Shown in pieces: positions 1 to 6,243 of a DNA stretch of 7,500 nucleotides; the stretch's first letter is position 1, and every line of letters begins with the position of its first letter. The stretch is from positions 1-7,500 of the forward strand of contig QIEW01000452.1 in the NCBI GenBank assembly GCA_003230535.1. Reading direction: 5' to 3'. The position numbers and the translations under genes are program-made. A model generated the notes under the pieces. That model saw only the letters and a list, made by a program, of their open reading frames with translations. It was not told where the DNA came from and made no database searches. The DNA comes from a bacterium (GTDB lineage: Bacteria > SZUA-182 > SZUA-191).

Positions 1-7
1 CTCCTTC
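1..7 (-). promoter_or_regulatory. Ribosome-binding site for a minus-strand gene beyond the left edge
   Basis: Read on the minus strand, the first seven bases are GAAGGAG, a near-perfect Shine-Dalgarno sequence that matches the CCTCCTTT tail of the 16S in this window. It lies 17 bases after the bshC stop codon, so a further gene on the same strand very probably starts just outside the window and forms an operon with bshC. The gene itself is not visible. Confidence 0.55.
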
Positions 8-24
8 GTGAGCGGTTAAATTTA

Positions 25-1674
25 TTACTTATGGGGTGGTTGTTGGGACAAGAAATAGTGTTTGCCATATTCCGGCCCTATTAACGTATCTATATTAGTG
101 TGTAGATCTTCCAGCCAGTTCTGTCCATATTTCGCCAAAAAGTAGAGCACACTTAAGTTGCGTTCCTGAGATTTACCGGAGGGGAAAAGACGTTGTTTGG
201 CTCCTGTTAATCGCTGGAGCAGCTCCTGATTTTGTCTGCGGGAAAGCTGCACCAGCTTATCTTCCAAATAACTCAGCTGGAAATTGATTTTTTGCCGGGC
301 AAGCTCTACCGGTTGCAGCATAGAGGAAGAGGTGAGACTTTGCTCCAACTGGTCGAGGGGCTCGAGCGCTTTCTTGCGTATACTCTGCCAGCGCTGGGGG
401 TCTAAATCAGGATGTTGTTTTCTGGCAATGCGGTTGGCCAGATTTCCCGCCTCGGAAGAAACCAGTTGCCAAGGAGTAAGGTCATACCTCTGGAGCGTCC
501 GCAAAACATTCGCCTCAATAATGGTGAGGCTGAGGCGCGGCCAGAGCAGGGGCTTGGGTACCTCCAGCCGCTCATATACCGGCCCTAACTGCGCGAAATA
601 GCTGAGTTCCGATGGGCCGCCTATATGAGCCAGCGTCGGGAAGATGTAATCCGCAGCGATCGGCCTTAATACCACCCCTAAGCTAAACCGCTCCGGCGCC
701 TCGTCCAACAACGATCCTATCTCCTGAGCGTGATAGCTATTCTGGGCCGTGTGGAAATATCCGTCCCTAAAACTTACCCTGGAACGCACTTTTCCTTCAA
801 ACAGGAAAAAGGGGCAGGTGTCCGGCAGGGGTTTAAGCTGCGGGGAGTAACCGGCTCCGGTCAGGTCCCGGCCGGCCTGGACTACTAATTCCCTGAGTTC
901 CAGGGGATCCTCGAGCACTTTTTGCCAAAAAGGTCTCAGCAGCCGCTTGAGCGCGTAATCTTGGGCGTCCATCAAAACGAGCCCCCAGCGTCCCATAAGG
1001 ACGGTCAACAGCCTTGCAAACCATTCTCCCAGTGAAGATGATTCTTCCCATGTCCGCTGAAGCAGAGTAACCAGGGGCGTTTTAAATTCTGTTTCCGGTA
1101 ACAGCCGCCGGAGGTTTTCCCAAAATTCCTCCTGCCCGCAGCCGGCAGGGATATCCCCTACCGCCCACCCGACATGCTCGGGTAGTTCCATTTGCAGCCG
1201 TTCAAGTTTATTCTCACCTGTAATCATTGTGAGCTGATTTATCTCAGCCAGATCATGGTCCTCAGAAGCTACCCAAAACACCGGAATGACAGGCAGACCA
1301 TAGAGTTTTTCCCAGCGCCGGGCTAAGGCGATGACCGATAGCGCTTTGTAGATCGTGTAGATGGGGCCGGTGGCTATTCCCGGCTGCTGACCGGTCATAA
1401 CCACCAGCGCTTCGGGGCGACTTAGCCGCTCTAAGTTCTCCAGCGCCGGTTTTGGCGCCCCCAGTTGGGTATGAACCTCAGTCAGATGCCGGAGAAACTC
1501 CAGTTTATCCGGCCTGGGAAGCAAGGATTTGGTTTGAGAGAGTTTTTGGGAAAGTTGAGAGGGGAAATAGGCGAAAAAAGGCGCTAACCCAGCGTCTTCC
1601 CGTGCATAATCCCCAAGAATGGGCTTGCGGGGTAAAAACTGCTTATAGCTTAATTCCTGGTGAACGCTGAACAA
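25..1674 (-). CDS. bshC: Bacillithiol biosynthesis cysteine-adding enzyme BshC
   Basis: This gene encodes a 549-residue cytoplasmic protein, a normal length for BshC. The family catalyses the last step of bacillithiol synthesis, adding L-cysteine to glucosaminyl-malate. Recognition rests on two blocks of the N-terminal nucleotidyltransferase-like fold: VVMTGQQPGIATGP at residues 91-104, and PVFWVASEDHDLAEI at 131-145, with the SEDHD signature. The C-terminal third (about 435-525) is a Leu/Gln/Arg-rich helical stretch expected to form the family's coiled coil, ending in the typical ERNLSVLYFLAKYG block. The start used is TTG at 1672-1674. No ATG lies nearby, and the upstream AGG-type ribosome-binding site is weak and distant, so the exact start is uncertain. 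The gene is divergent from the rRNA operon. A ribosome-binding site just past its stop suggests it is followed by another gene. Base composition is visibly more GC-rich than in the spacer genes downstream. Confidence 0.94.
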   Translation of the reverse strand: MFSVHQELSYKQFLPRKPILGDYAREDAGLAPFFAYFPSQLSQKLSQTKSLLPRPDKLEFLRHLTEVHTQLGAPKPALENLERLSRPEALVVMTGQQPGIATGPIYTIYKALSVIALARRWEKLYGLPVIPVFWVASEDHDLAEINQLTMITGENKLERLQMELPEHVGWAVGDIPAGCGQEEFWENLRRLLPETEFKTPLVTLLQRTWEESSSLGEWFARLLTVLMGRWGLVLMDAQDYALKRLLRPFWQKVLEDPLELRELVVQAGRDLTGAGYSPQLKPLPDTCPFFLFEGKVRSRVSFRDGYFHTAQNSYHAQEIGSLLDEAPERFSLGVVLRPIAADYIFPTLAHIGGPSELSYFAQLGPVYERLEVPKPLLWPRLSLTIIEANVLRTLQRYDLTPWQLVSSEAGNLANRIARKQHPDLDPQRWQSIRKKALEPLDQLEQSLTSSSMLQPVELARQKINFQLSYLEDKLVQLSRRQNQELLQRLTGAKQRLFPSGKSQERNLSVLYFLAKYGQNWLEDLHTNIDTLIGPEYGKHYFLSQQPPHK

Positions 1675-2040
1675 AATAATAGATCAACCTATCTATTTAA
1701 GGCTATGTTGTGCGACGATAAAACAGCCAGGGAGTCCTGATTTTAACTGCCGAGCTAAGTCCCTAAGCCTCCCAACCAAAAGCTAACAGAGAACAAAAGT
1801 GTTCTCAGCAGACTTGGTACATCCGGGGGAAATATCCATAAAAGGCAACAGCTTATCGTAGTATACCCTAGTTTGTTCCCTGTTGTCTACTACCCGAATA
1901 ATTCTATCAAAAACTATACTGTCACCCCCTCATCCACCGCTTCTTAATGCGCGGAGGTGTTTTGATATCATCCCGGTGGCTTCTTGTGTAGGGTTATAAC
2001 AGATTAATATTAGATCAGTAAAAAATAGTTAAAAAAAGAC
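1675..2040. other. Intergenic region between bshC and the rrn promoter
   Basis: I see no coding sequence in this divergent intergenic stretch. It must hold the bshC promoter on the minus strand, but I found no convincing -35/-10 pair for it. The only clear structure on its bshC side is a perfect inverted repeat at 1789-1806. The last 30 bases are the A-rich upstream element of the rrn promoter. Confidence 0.6.
1789..1806. repeat. Perfect 7-bp inverted repeat (GAGAACA-AAAG-TGTTCTC)
   Basis: GAGAACA at 1789-1795 is exactly mirrored by TGTTCTC at 1800-1806 with a 4-base loop. It lies about 115 bp upstream of bshC and 235 bp upstream of the rrn -35 box. It could be an operator for either gene or a small hairpin. 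No T-run follows on either strand, so it does not look like a terminator. The half-site spacing does not fit the LexA box. Confidence 0.4.
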
Positions 2041-2069
2041 TTGACAGAGTGAAAAAAGAGTGGCAGAAT
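2011..2069 (+). promoter_or_regulatory. rRNA operon promoter with A-rich UP element
   Basis: A perfect -35 hexamer TTGACA (2041-2046) is separated by 17 bp from CAGAAT (2064-2069), which matches 4 of 6 bases of the -10 consensus. Directly upstream (2017-2038) are two A-tracts, as in the UP elements that bind the RNA polymerase alpha C-terminal domain at rRNA promoters. Transcription should start around 2076, giving a leader of about 350 nt. I saw no convincing second promoter closer to the 16S. Confidence 0.75.
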
Positions 2070-2188
2070 AGAAACGTCATTGAGGAACGGTATCTTTGAA
2101 CATTAAACTCCAGAGGCTAGTTTTTGCGTTAAAGTAATAATTAGTGTGGGGTACATTTGTCTTTAAAGATGCTTATTTAAGTTTTTTT

Positions 2189-2233
2189 TAAAGTAAAAAA
2201 TCAGCTCCTGTGGTTGGTGAGTAAGTTACTTTA
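2189..2233 (+). repeat. Leader inverted repeat TAAAGTAA / TTACTTTA
   Basis: TAAAGTAA at 2189-2196 is the exact reverse complement of TTACTTTA at 2226-2233, leaving a 29-nt loop in the rrn leader. It is AT-rich and would be a weak hairpin. No function can be assigned. Confidence 0.3.
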
Positions 2234-2301
2234 CGCACAAATTGGTGATCTACATAAAATCTTTTTAGGATCATCATAATAGGTTAGCGTAACAGGGGTT
2301 T

Positions 2302-2313
2302 TGCTCTTTGAAA
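2302..2313 (+). promoter_or_regulatory. Leader boxA antitermination site
   Basis: TGCTCTTTGAAA closely matches the boxA consensus TGCTCTTTAACA, which binds the NusB-S10 complex to make RNA polymerase resistant to Rho on rRNA operons. It lies about 225 nt after the predicted start site and just before the 5' arm of the 16S processing stem, the usual arrangement. Confidence 0.8.
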
Positions 2314-2316
2314 ATT

Positions 2317-2334
2317 TAGCTACTGGTTTGCGGG
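2317..2334 (+). other. 5' arm of the 16S processing stem
   Basis: TAGCTACTGGTTTGCGGG pairs over all 18 positions with CCCGCAAACCGGTAGTTA at 4034-4051 (16 Watson-Crick and 2 G-U pairs). It would close the loop that carries the whole 16S rRNA, giving an RNase III substrate for release of pre-16S. It starts three bases after boxA. Confidence 0.85.
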
Positions 2335-2343
2335 CGAAGGGTA

Positions 2344-2370
2344 GTCCCAACCCATACCAGAAATTGGGAC
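2344..2370 (+). other. Leader hairpin upstream of 16S
   Basis: GTCCCAA (2344-2350) pairs perfectly with TTGGGAC (2364-2370) across a 13-nt loop. It lies inside the processing stem, between its 5' arm and mature 16S, and may help leader folding or maturation. A 12-nt perfect palindrome, CTACATATGTAG, follows at 2396-2407. Confidence 0.45.
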
Positions 2371-2423
2371 AACAAACAACGCAAAGCAGTGAGGTCTACA
2401 TATGTAGGCTTTACTTACAGGAT

Positions 2424-4005
<1,582 letters not shown>

Positions 4006-4033
4006 AGTAATTAAACACTCGAGGTCAGTTATA

Positions 4034-4051
4034 CCCGCAAACCGGTAGTTA
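4034..4051 (+). other. 3' arm of the 16S processing stem
   Basis: CCCGCAAACCGGTAGTTA is the partner of 2317-2334. It lies 33 nt after the mature 16S end and 31 nt before tRNA-Ile, as expected for RNase III cleavage separating pre-16S from the spacer tRNAs. Confidence 0.85.
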
Positions 4052-4082
4052 TCATTATTCCTTAATCATTAAGCTCCGCAAG

Positions 4083-4159
<77 letters not shown>

Positions 4160-4160
4160 G

Positions 4161-4258
4161 CAGTGATGCTAAGCCGTGAGTTTTGAGGGGTGGGAAGAGG
4201 ATAAAGTAAAGCCTAAGGCTTCTTAACCGCGAGACTCAGACTTCAAGTCTCATTACTG
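4161..4258 (+). other. Inter-tRNA stem-loop region
   Basis: CAGTGATG (4161-4168) pairs with CATTACTG (4251-4258) over 8 bp with one G-U, so the sequence between the two tRNAs can close into a loop. Inside it are smaller hairpins: AAGCC-TAA-GGCTT near 4209-4221, and GAGACT/AGTCTC near 4231-4250. It probably assists excision of the two tRNAs. No coding sequence is seen. Confidence 0.45.
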
Positions 4259-4261
4259 ATT

Positions 4262-4337
4262 GGGGGTGTAGCTCAGTTGGGAGAGCACCTGCTTTGCACG
4301 CAGGGGGTCAGCGGTTCGAATCCGCTCATCTCCACCA
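4262..4337 (+). tRNA. alaT: tRNA-Ala (TGC anticodon)
   Basis: This is a complete 76-nt cloverleaf. The acceptor GGGGGTG (4262-4268) pairs with CATCTCC (4327-4333) with two G-U pairs. The anticodon stem is CCTGC/GCAGG with TGC at 4295-4297. The T-arm is GCGGT-TCGAATC-CGC-like, and the CCA end (4335-4337) is encoded. It is the usual second spacer tRNA. Its 3' 17 bases, including the following G, recur exactly at 4720-4736. Confidence 0.98.
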
Positions 4338-4390
4338 GATGGGAGAAAGGATATAGTTTGAGGCAACACAAAAGGTCAAAGTAAATTTGA

Positions 4391-4591
4391 ATGGGTTTAA
4401 ATGCTAAGCAGGAAGAAAAACTGGCGGAGATATTATCAAATAGTGGGACAGTGATTTTTGCGGCTATTATCGCAGGTCAGTTTTTTCCAGATGTTTACTT
4501 CTCAGGAATTGATGGAGCTTTTGTGAAGGTTGTAGCATTAATAGGCGCATTAGTTTGTTGGGCGGGGAGTATTTATCTTTTAGGTGATTAA
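4391..4591 (+). CDS. Small two-helix membrane protein, module copy 1
   Basis: This encodes a 66-residue protein of unknown function in the 16S-23S spacer, 53 nt after tRNA-Ala. It has a short polar N-terminus (MGLNAKQEEKLAEIL), then a hydrophobic segment at about 19-32 and a second at about 44-64, so two membrane-spanning helices in a hairpin are likely. The N-terminal pattern L-N-x-x-Q-x-x-x-L-x-x-I-L is shared with the protein at 4767-4961, so the two appear homologous. The ATG directly follows an in-frame TGA. The nearest purine-rich site (AAAGG near 4371) is about 15 nt away, which is poor. The end of the gene contains AGGTG (4582-4586), the ribosome-binding site of the next small gene, which suggests translational coupling. 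No own promoter is evident, so expression would come from the rrn transcript. I do not recognise a named family with certainty. Confidence 0.7.
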   Translation: MGLNAKQEEKLAEILSNSGTVIFAAIIAGQFFPDVYFSGIDGAFVKVVALIGALVCWAGSIYLLGD

Positions 4592-4594
4592 CCC

Positions 4595-4687
4595 ATGGAA
4601 GTTATAGCATTATTAGGACTTATCGTTGGTTTTTTGGGTTGGGCGGTAATTATATGGGATAAGCGGTCTGCTAAAAAGCATCGGTAG
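4595..4687 (+). CDS. 30-residue single-helix peptide, module copy 1 partner
   Basis: The predicted peptide starts at ATG 4595, three bases after the previous stop, with AGGTG at 4582-4586 eight bases upstream as a good ribosome-binding site. Residues 3-21 are strongly hydrophobic (IALLGLIVGFLGWAVIIW) and the tail DKRSAKKHR is basic, giving one membrane helix with its C-terminus likely in the cytoplasm. The same size, layout and D-plus-basic-tail are seen in the peptide at 4965-5069, and closely related DNA lies at 5095-5142. This recurrence is the main reason to believe so short a frame. It could act with the larger protein just upstream. The role is unknown. Confidence 0.6.
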   Translation: MEVIALLGLIVGFLGWAVIIWDKRSAKKHR

Positions 4688-4699
4688 ATTAGGGCAAGT

Positions 4700-4735
4700 G
4701 GGGGTTAGCTGGCTCTAACCCGCTCATCTCCACCA
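4700..4735 (+). pseudogene. Collapsed tRNA-Ala remnant
   Basis: The first 11 bases, GGGGGTTAGCT, match the 5' end of tRNA-Ala (GGGGGTGTAGCT) with one base missing. The last 16 bases are identical to its 3' end through CCA, and the match continues one base further. The D and anticodon arms are absent, so it cannot be a functional tRNA. Within it, GGGTTAG (4702-4708) pairs with CTAACCC (4715-4721) over 7 bp. It lies immediately upstream of the second small-gene module, as the true tRNA-Ala does for the first. It is therefore best read as the decayed tRNA of a tandem duplicate. Confidence 0.65.
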
Positions 4736-4736
4736 G
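4720..4736 (+). repeat. 17-bp direct repeat of the tRNA-Ala 3' end
   Basis: CCGCTCATCTCCACCAG occurs at 4322-4338 (end of tRNA-Ala) and again here, 398 bp downstream. Repeats of a tRNA 3' end can mark integration of a mobile element. Here no integrase is present, and the 5' end of the tRNA is also represented just upstream, which favours tandem duplication. Confidence 0.85.
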
Positions 4737-4766
4737 TAAACATAAGGAGAGATGTAGCATAAGAAG

Positions 4767-4961
4767 GTGGCCGAGCTTAATCGAAGGCAGAGAGAATTTC
4801 TAATAGGTATTTTGGAAAAGACTGTTGTTTATGCAATAACAATAGCAGTGATTGGGAGGTTGTTGGATAAACAAATTGGGTGGTTAAAAGGTGTTGTCTT
4901 AGGATGTGGTATAATGGTAGCGATAACTTTTGCATTGTGGTTAGCCAAACATGAGGTGTGA
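4767..4961 (+). CDS. Small two-helix membrane protein, module copy 2
   Basis: This encodes a 64-residue protein of unknown function. It has a polar, basic N-terminus (MAELNRRQREFLIGIL) and two hydrophobic segments at about 19-31 and 40-60. It shares the LN-x-x-Q-x-x-x-L-x-x-IL pattern, length and topology with the protein at 4391-4591, so the two are probable paralogues that have diverged strongly. The start is GTG at 4767. A good AAGGAG lies at 4744-4749, 17 nt away, which is too far for it. An ATG at 4752 is in the same frame but is followed at once by TAG, so GTG is the only usable start. The gene end contains AGGTG (4954-4958), which serves the next small frame, as in copy 1. No other ribosome-binding site stands out. 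Confidence 0.65.
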   Translation: MAELNRRQREFLIGILEKTVVYAITIAVIGRLLDKQIGWLKGVVLGCGIMVAITFALWLAKHEV

Positions 4962-4964
4962 GAG

Positions 4965-5069
4965 GTGGATTTTGGTTGGACATTGATTTTCTTTGTATGG
5001 CTAATTACTGTAATAGTGGGTTATTTCGTCATCTCAGATTGGTGGGCCAGGAAGCATAAAGCAAAATAG
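4965..5069 (+). CDS. 34-residue single-helix peptide, module copy 2 partner
   Basis: The predicted peptide starts at GTG 4965, with AGGTG at 4954-4958 six bases upstream and the preceding stop at 4959-4961. It has one hydrophobic helix (about residues 4-23, TLIFFVWLITVIVGYFVI) and a tail of SDWWARKHKAK. Its size, position behind a two-helix protein and charged Asp-aromatic-basic tail match the peptide at 4595-4687. Primary sequence identity outside the tail is low. Read in isolation this would be a weak call. The repeated gene pair makes it credible. Confidence 0.55.
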   Translation: MDFGWTLIFFVWLITVIVGYFVISDWWARKHKAK

Positions 5070-5078
5070 TTAGGAGCT

Positions 5079-5142
5079 GTGACTGCTTTAATAGCTTGGG
5101 GTTGTGATCCTGTTAGATAAATGGTCGGCTAAGAAGCATTAG
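5079..5142 (+). pseudogene. Frameshifted remnant of a third partner peptide
   Basis: The frame 5095-5142 reads LGVVILLDKWSAKKH and stops, closely matching LGWAVIIWDKRSAKKH of the peptide at 4595-4687. At the DNA level, 5116-5139 and 4658-4681 agree at 20 of 24 positions. Upstream the frame is closed by TAG at 5092. A GTG at 5079 in another frame gives VTALIAWG, which would join on if the frame were shifted near 5100. It is therefore a shortened, frame-broken third copy. Its companion two-helix gene is missing. Confidence 0.55.
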
Positions 5143-5154
5143 GCAAGAATTAAT

Positions 5155-5877
5155 GTGGACTATGAAGAGGAGTATTCAAAATATCAGGTCCATTTCTTAG
5201 GTGAGGAACCTGAATTTCTCGATACAGTTGATATTGATCTAAGCAATAGAAAAGTTGTGGATTTAGGGTGTGGGGGAGGAATTAACAGTTATTATATAAA
5301 GAGGAAATATCCACATACTTATCTGGTTCCGATTGATATTTCGTTTATTCGTTGTTTGGAATGTAAAAGTAATACTGTTAATCTCCCTGTTCAAGCTGAC
5401 ATATTGGATGTACCGCTAAAGAGCGGCTCGGTGGATGTGGTTGTTTGCACAATGGTGATAGAGCATCTGGCTGAGGATCGGGGGTTGTTGCGGGAAATAT
5501 TAAGGGTGTTGAAAAATGGCGGTCTGGCTTTGGTAAGTTCGGTGGTGAGAAGCAAAGGGGCGTGGTATTTTAGGAAAAACAAAGCTGGGATGACCGTTTT
5601 GGATTCCACCCATGTAAGGGAATACAAGAGTATTGATGAGTTTAAGAAGCTATTCGGAAACTTCCGGATAAAGCAGGTGGTTGTAAGGGAGATATCTTTT
5701 TCTCCGCTGAGGTTTCTTTATCGAGTTGTTTATAAGCTGAGGCTAGCCAAGACGGCTGACGCAAAGTTTTTTTTAACCAACAGATGGTTAAGTAAAATAG
5801 CAAAGTTTAAGTTAAACGTTCCTAATTATAGGGCGGTAGAAATATTTTGCGAGAAACGAGAAAGTTTAACCACATAG
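5155..5877 (+). CDS. Class I SAM-dependent methyltransferase
   Basis: This encodes a 240-residue soluble protein with a Rossmann-type methyltransferase fold (Methyltransf_11-like). SAM-binding motif I is VVDLGCGGG at 34-42. The acidic residue ending strand 2 is D61 in VPIDIS. QADILDVP at 80-87 contributes D82 to the adenine contact. Motif IV is VDVVVCTMVIEHL at 93-105, and LRVLKNGGLALVSS follows at 116-129. A THVREY block at 152-157 is common in methyltransferases acting on small molecules, lipids or glycans. The C-terminal third is rich in Lys and Arg. The substrate cannot be told. Nothing marks it as one of the known rRNA methyltransferase families, but its place within the rrn operon and its basic tail leave RNA open as a target. 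The start is GTG with no good ribosome-binding site; the frame opens only 12 bases upstream. It is cotranscribed with the rRNA and small membrane genes unless it has an unseen promoter. Confidence 0.9.
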   Translation: MDYEEEYSKYQVHFLGEEPEFLDTVDIDLSNRKVVDLGCGGGINSYYIKRKYPHTYLVPIDISFIRCLECKSNTVNLPVQADILDVPLKSGSVDVVVCTMVIEHLAEDRGLLREILRVLKNGGLALVSSVVRSKGAWYFRKNKAGMTVLDSTHVREYKSIDEFKKLFGNFRIKQVVVREISFSPLRFLYRVVYKLRLAKTADAKFFLTNRWLSKIAKFKLNVPNYRAVEIFCEKRESLTT

Positions 5878-5933
5878 ATAGTGGTTGATAGTTTTCACCT
5901 TCGGGGTCGTGAGATCCTGGAGTGTGAATATGA

Positions 5934-5949
5934 GTGGGTTCTAGCCCAC
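5934..5949 (+). other. Short hairpin before the spacer boxA
   Basis: GTGGG (5934-5938) pairs with CCCAC (5945-5949), with a possible T-G pair inside. It ends in CCCACCAG, so the segment resembles a tRNA T-arm plus CCA end, and GCCCACCAG (5944-5952) also occurs at the end of tRNA-Ile. The match is only nine bases, so a tRNA relic is just a possibility. Confidence 0.3.
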
Positions 5950-5951
5950 CA

Positions 5952-5963
5952 GTTCTTTGACAA
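5952..5963 (+). promoter_or_regulatory. Spacer boxA antitermination site
   Basis: GTTCTTTGACAA is a boxA-like element about 48 nt before mature 23S, the normal place for the second boxA of an rRNA operon. It lies downstream of all the spacer protein genes, so antitermination factors can reload after transcription of the cassette. It overlaps a TTGACA string, but no -10 box follows at a proper distance. Confidence 0.7.
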
Positions 5964-6160
5964 TTGAAATAGGGTAAGACGGTAAAAAAACACCAAGTAT
6001 TGTATTGTATGACCAAGCTAGAAAGGGCATATGACGGATGCCTTGGCGCAAGCAAGCGACGAAGGGCGTGATAAGCTGCGATAAGCCTCGGGGAGCCGCA
6101 AATAGGCTGTGATCCGGGGGTACCCGAATGGGGCAACCCAACTAGGTTAACCCTAGTTCT

Positions 6161-6243
6161 CTATCTCTGAATCTGCGGGGGGTGGAGGTGCCTTACCTCG
6201 TGTAAGGTAATCCGACCATTCTCTAAGGAGAAGTAGGAGATAG
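6161..6243 (+). other. Expanded helix 9 of 23S rRNA
   Basis: CTATCTC (6161-6167) pairs with GAGATAG (6237-6243) to form the outer stem. In E. coli only about 11 nt lie inside the equivalent stem, but here there are 69. The extra sequence can form two hairpins: CCTTAC/GTAAGG (6191-6207) and TTCTC-TAAG-GAGAA (6219-6232). It may be a stable extension or an excised intervening sequence. Confidence 0.6.

Noticed and set aside
284-601. 105-residue + strand reading frame
   Set aside because: It lies wholly within bshC on the opposite strand, has no recognisable domain and no reason to be coding. The same applies to the frames at 833-1051 and 1452-1670.
1789-1806. LexA-type operator GAAC-N-GTTC
   Set aside because: The half-sites are separated by 6 bases, not the 4 of the Gram-positive LexA box, and the flanking bases do not fit.
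1944-1976. Possible terminator (CCGC...GCGG followed by TTTT)
   Set aside because: The stem is short and mismatched, and no + strand gene ends upstream, so there is nothing to terminate.
4322-4736. Integrated mobile element with att repeats at tRNA-Ala
   Set aside because: The repeat is real, but the 399-bp interval has no integrase. The 5' end of the tRNA is also duplicated, which integration at a tRNA 3' end would not explain. Tandem duplication fits better.
4958-5056. GTG frame at 4958 (VRGGFWLDIDFL...) as the gene after module copy 2
   Set aside because: It overlaps the preceding stop, gives a non-hydrophobic product unlike the partner peptide and has a worse ribosome-binding site than GTG 4965.
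5957-5985. TTGACA as a promoter -35 for 23S
   Set aside because: No acceptable -10 box lies 16-18 bp downstream (17 bp gives CGGTAA). The string is part of the boxA element.
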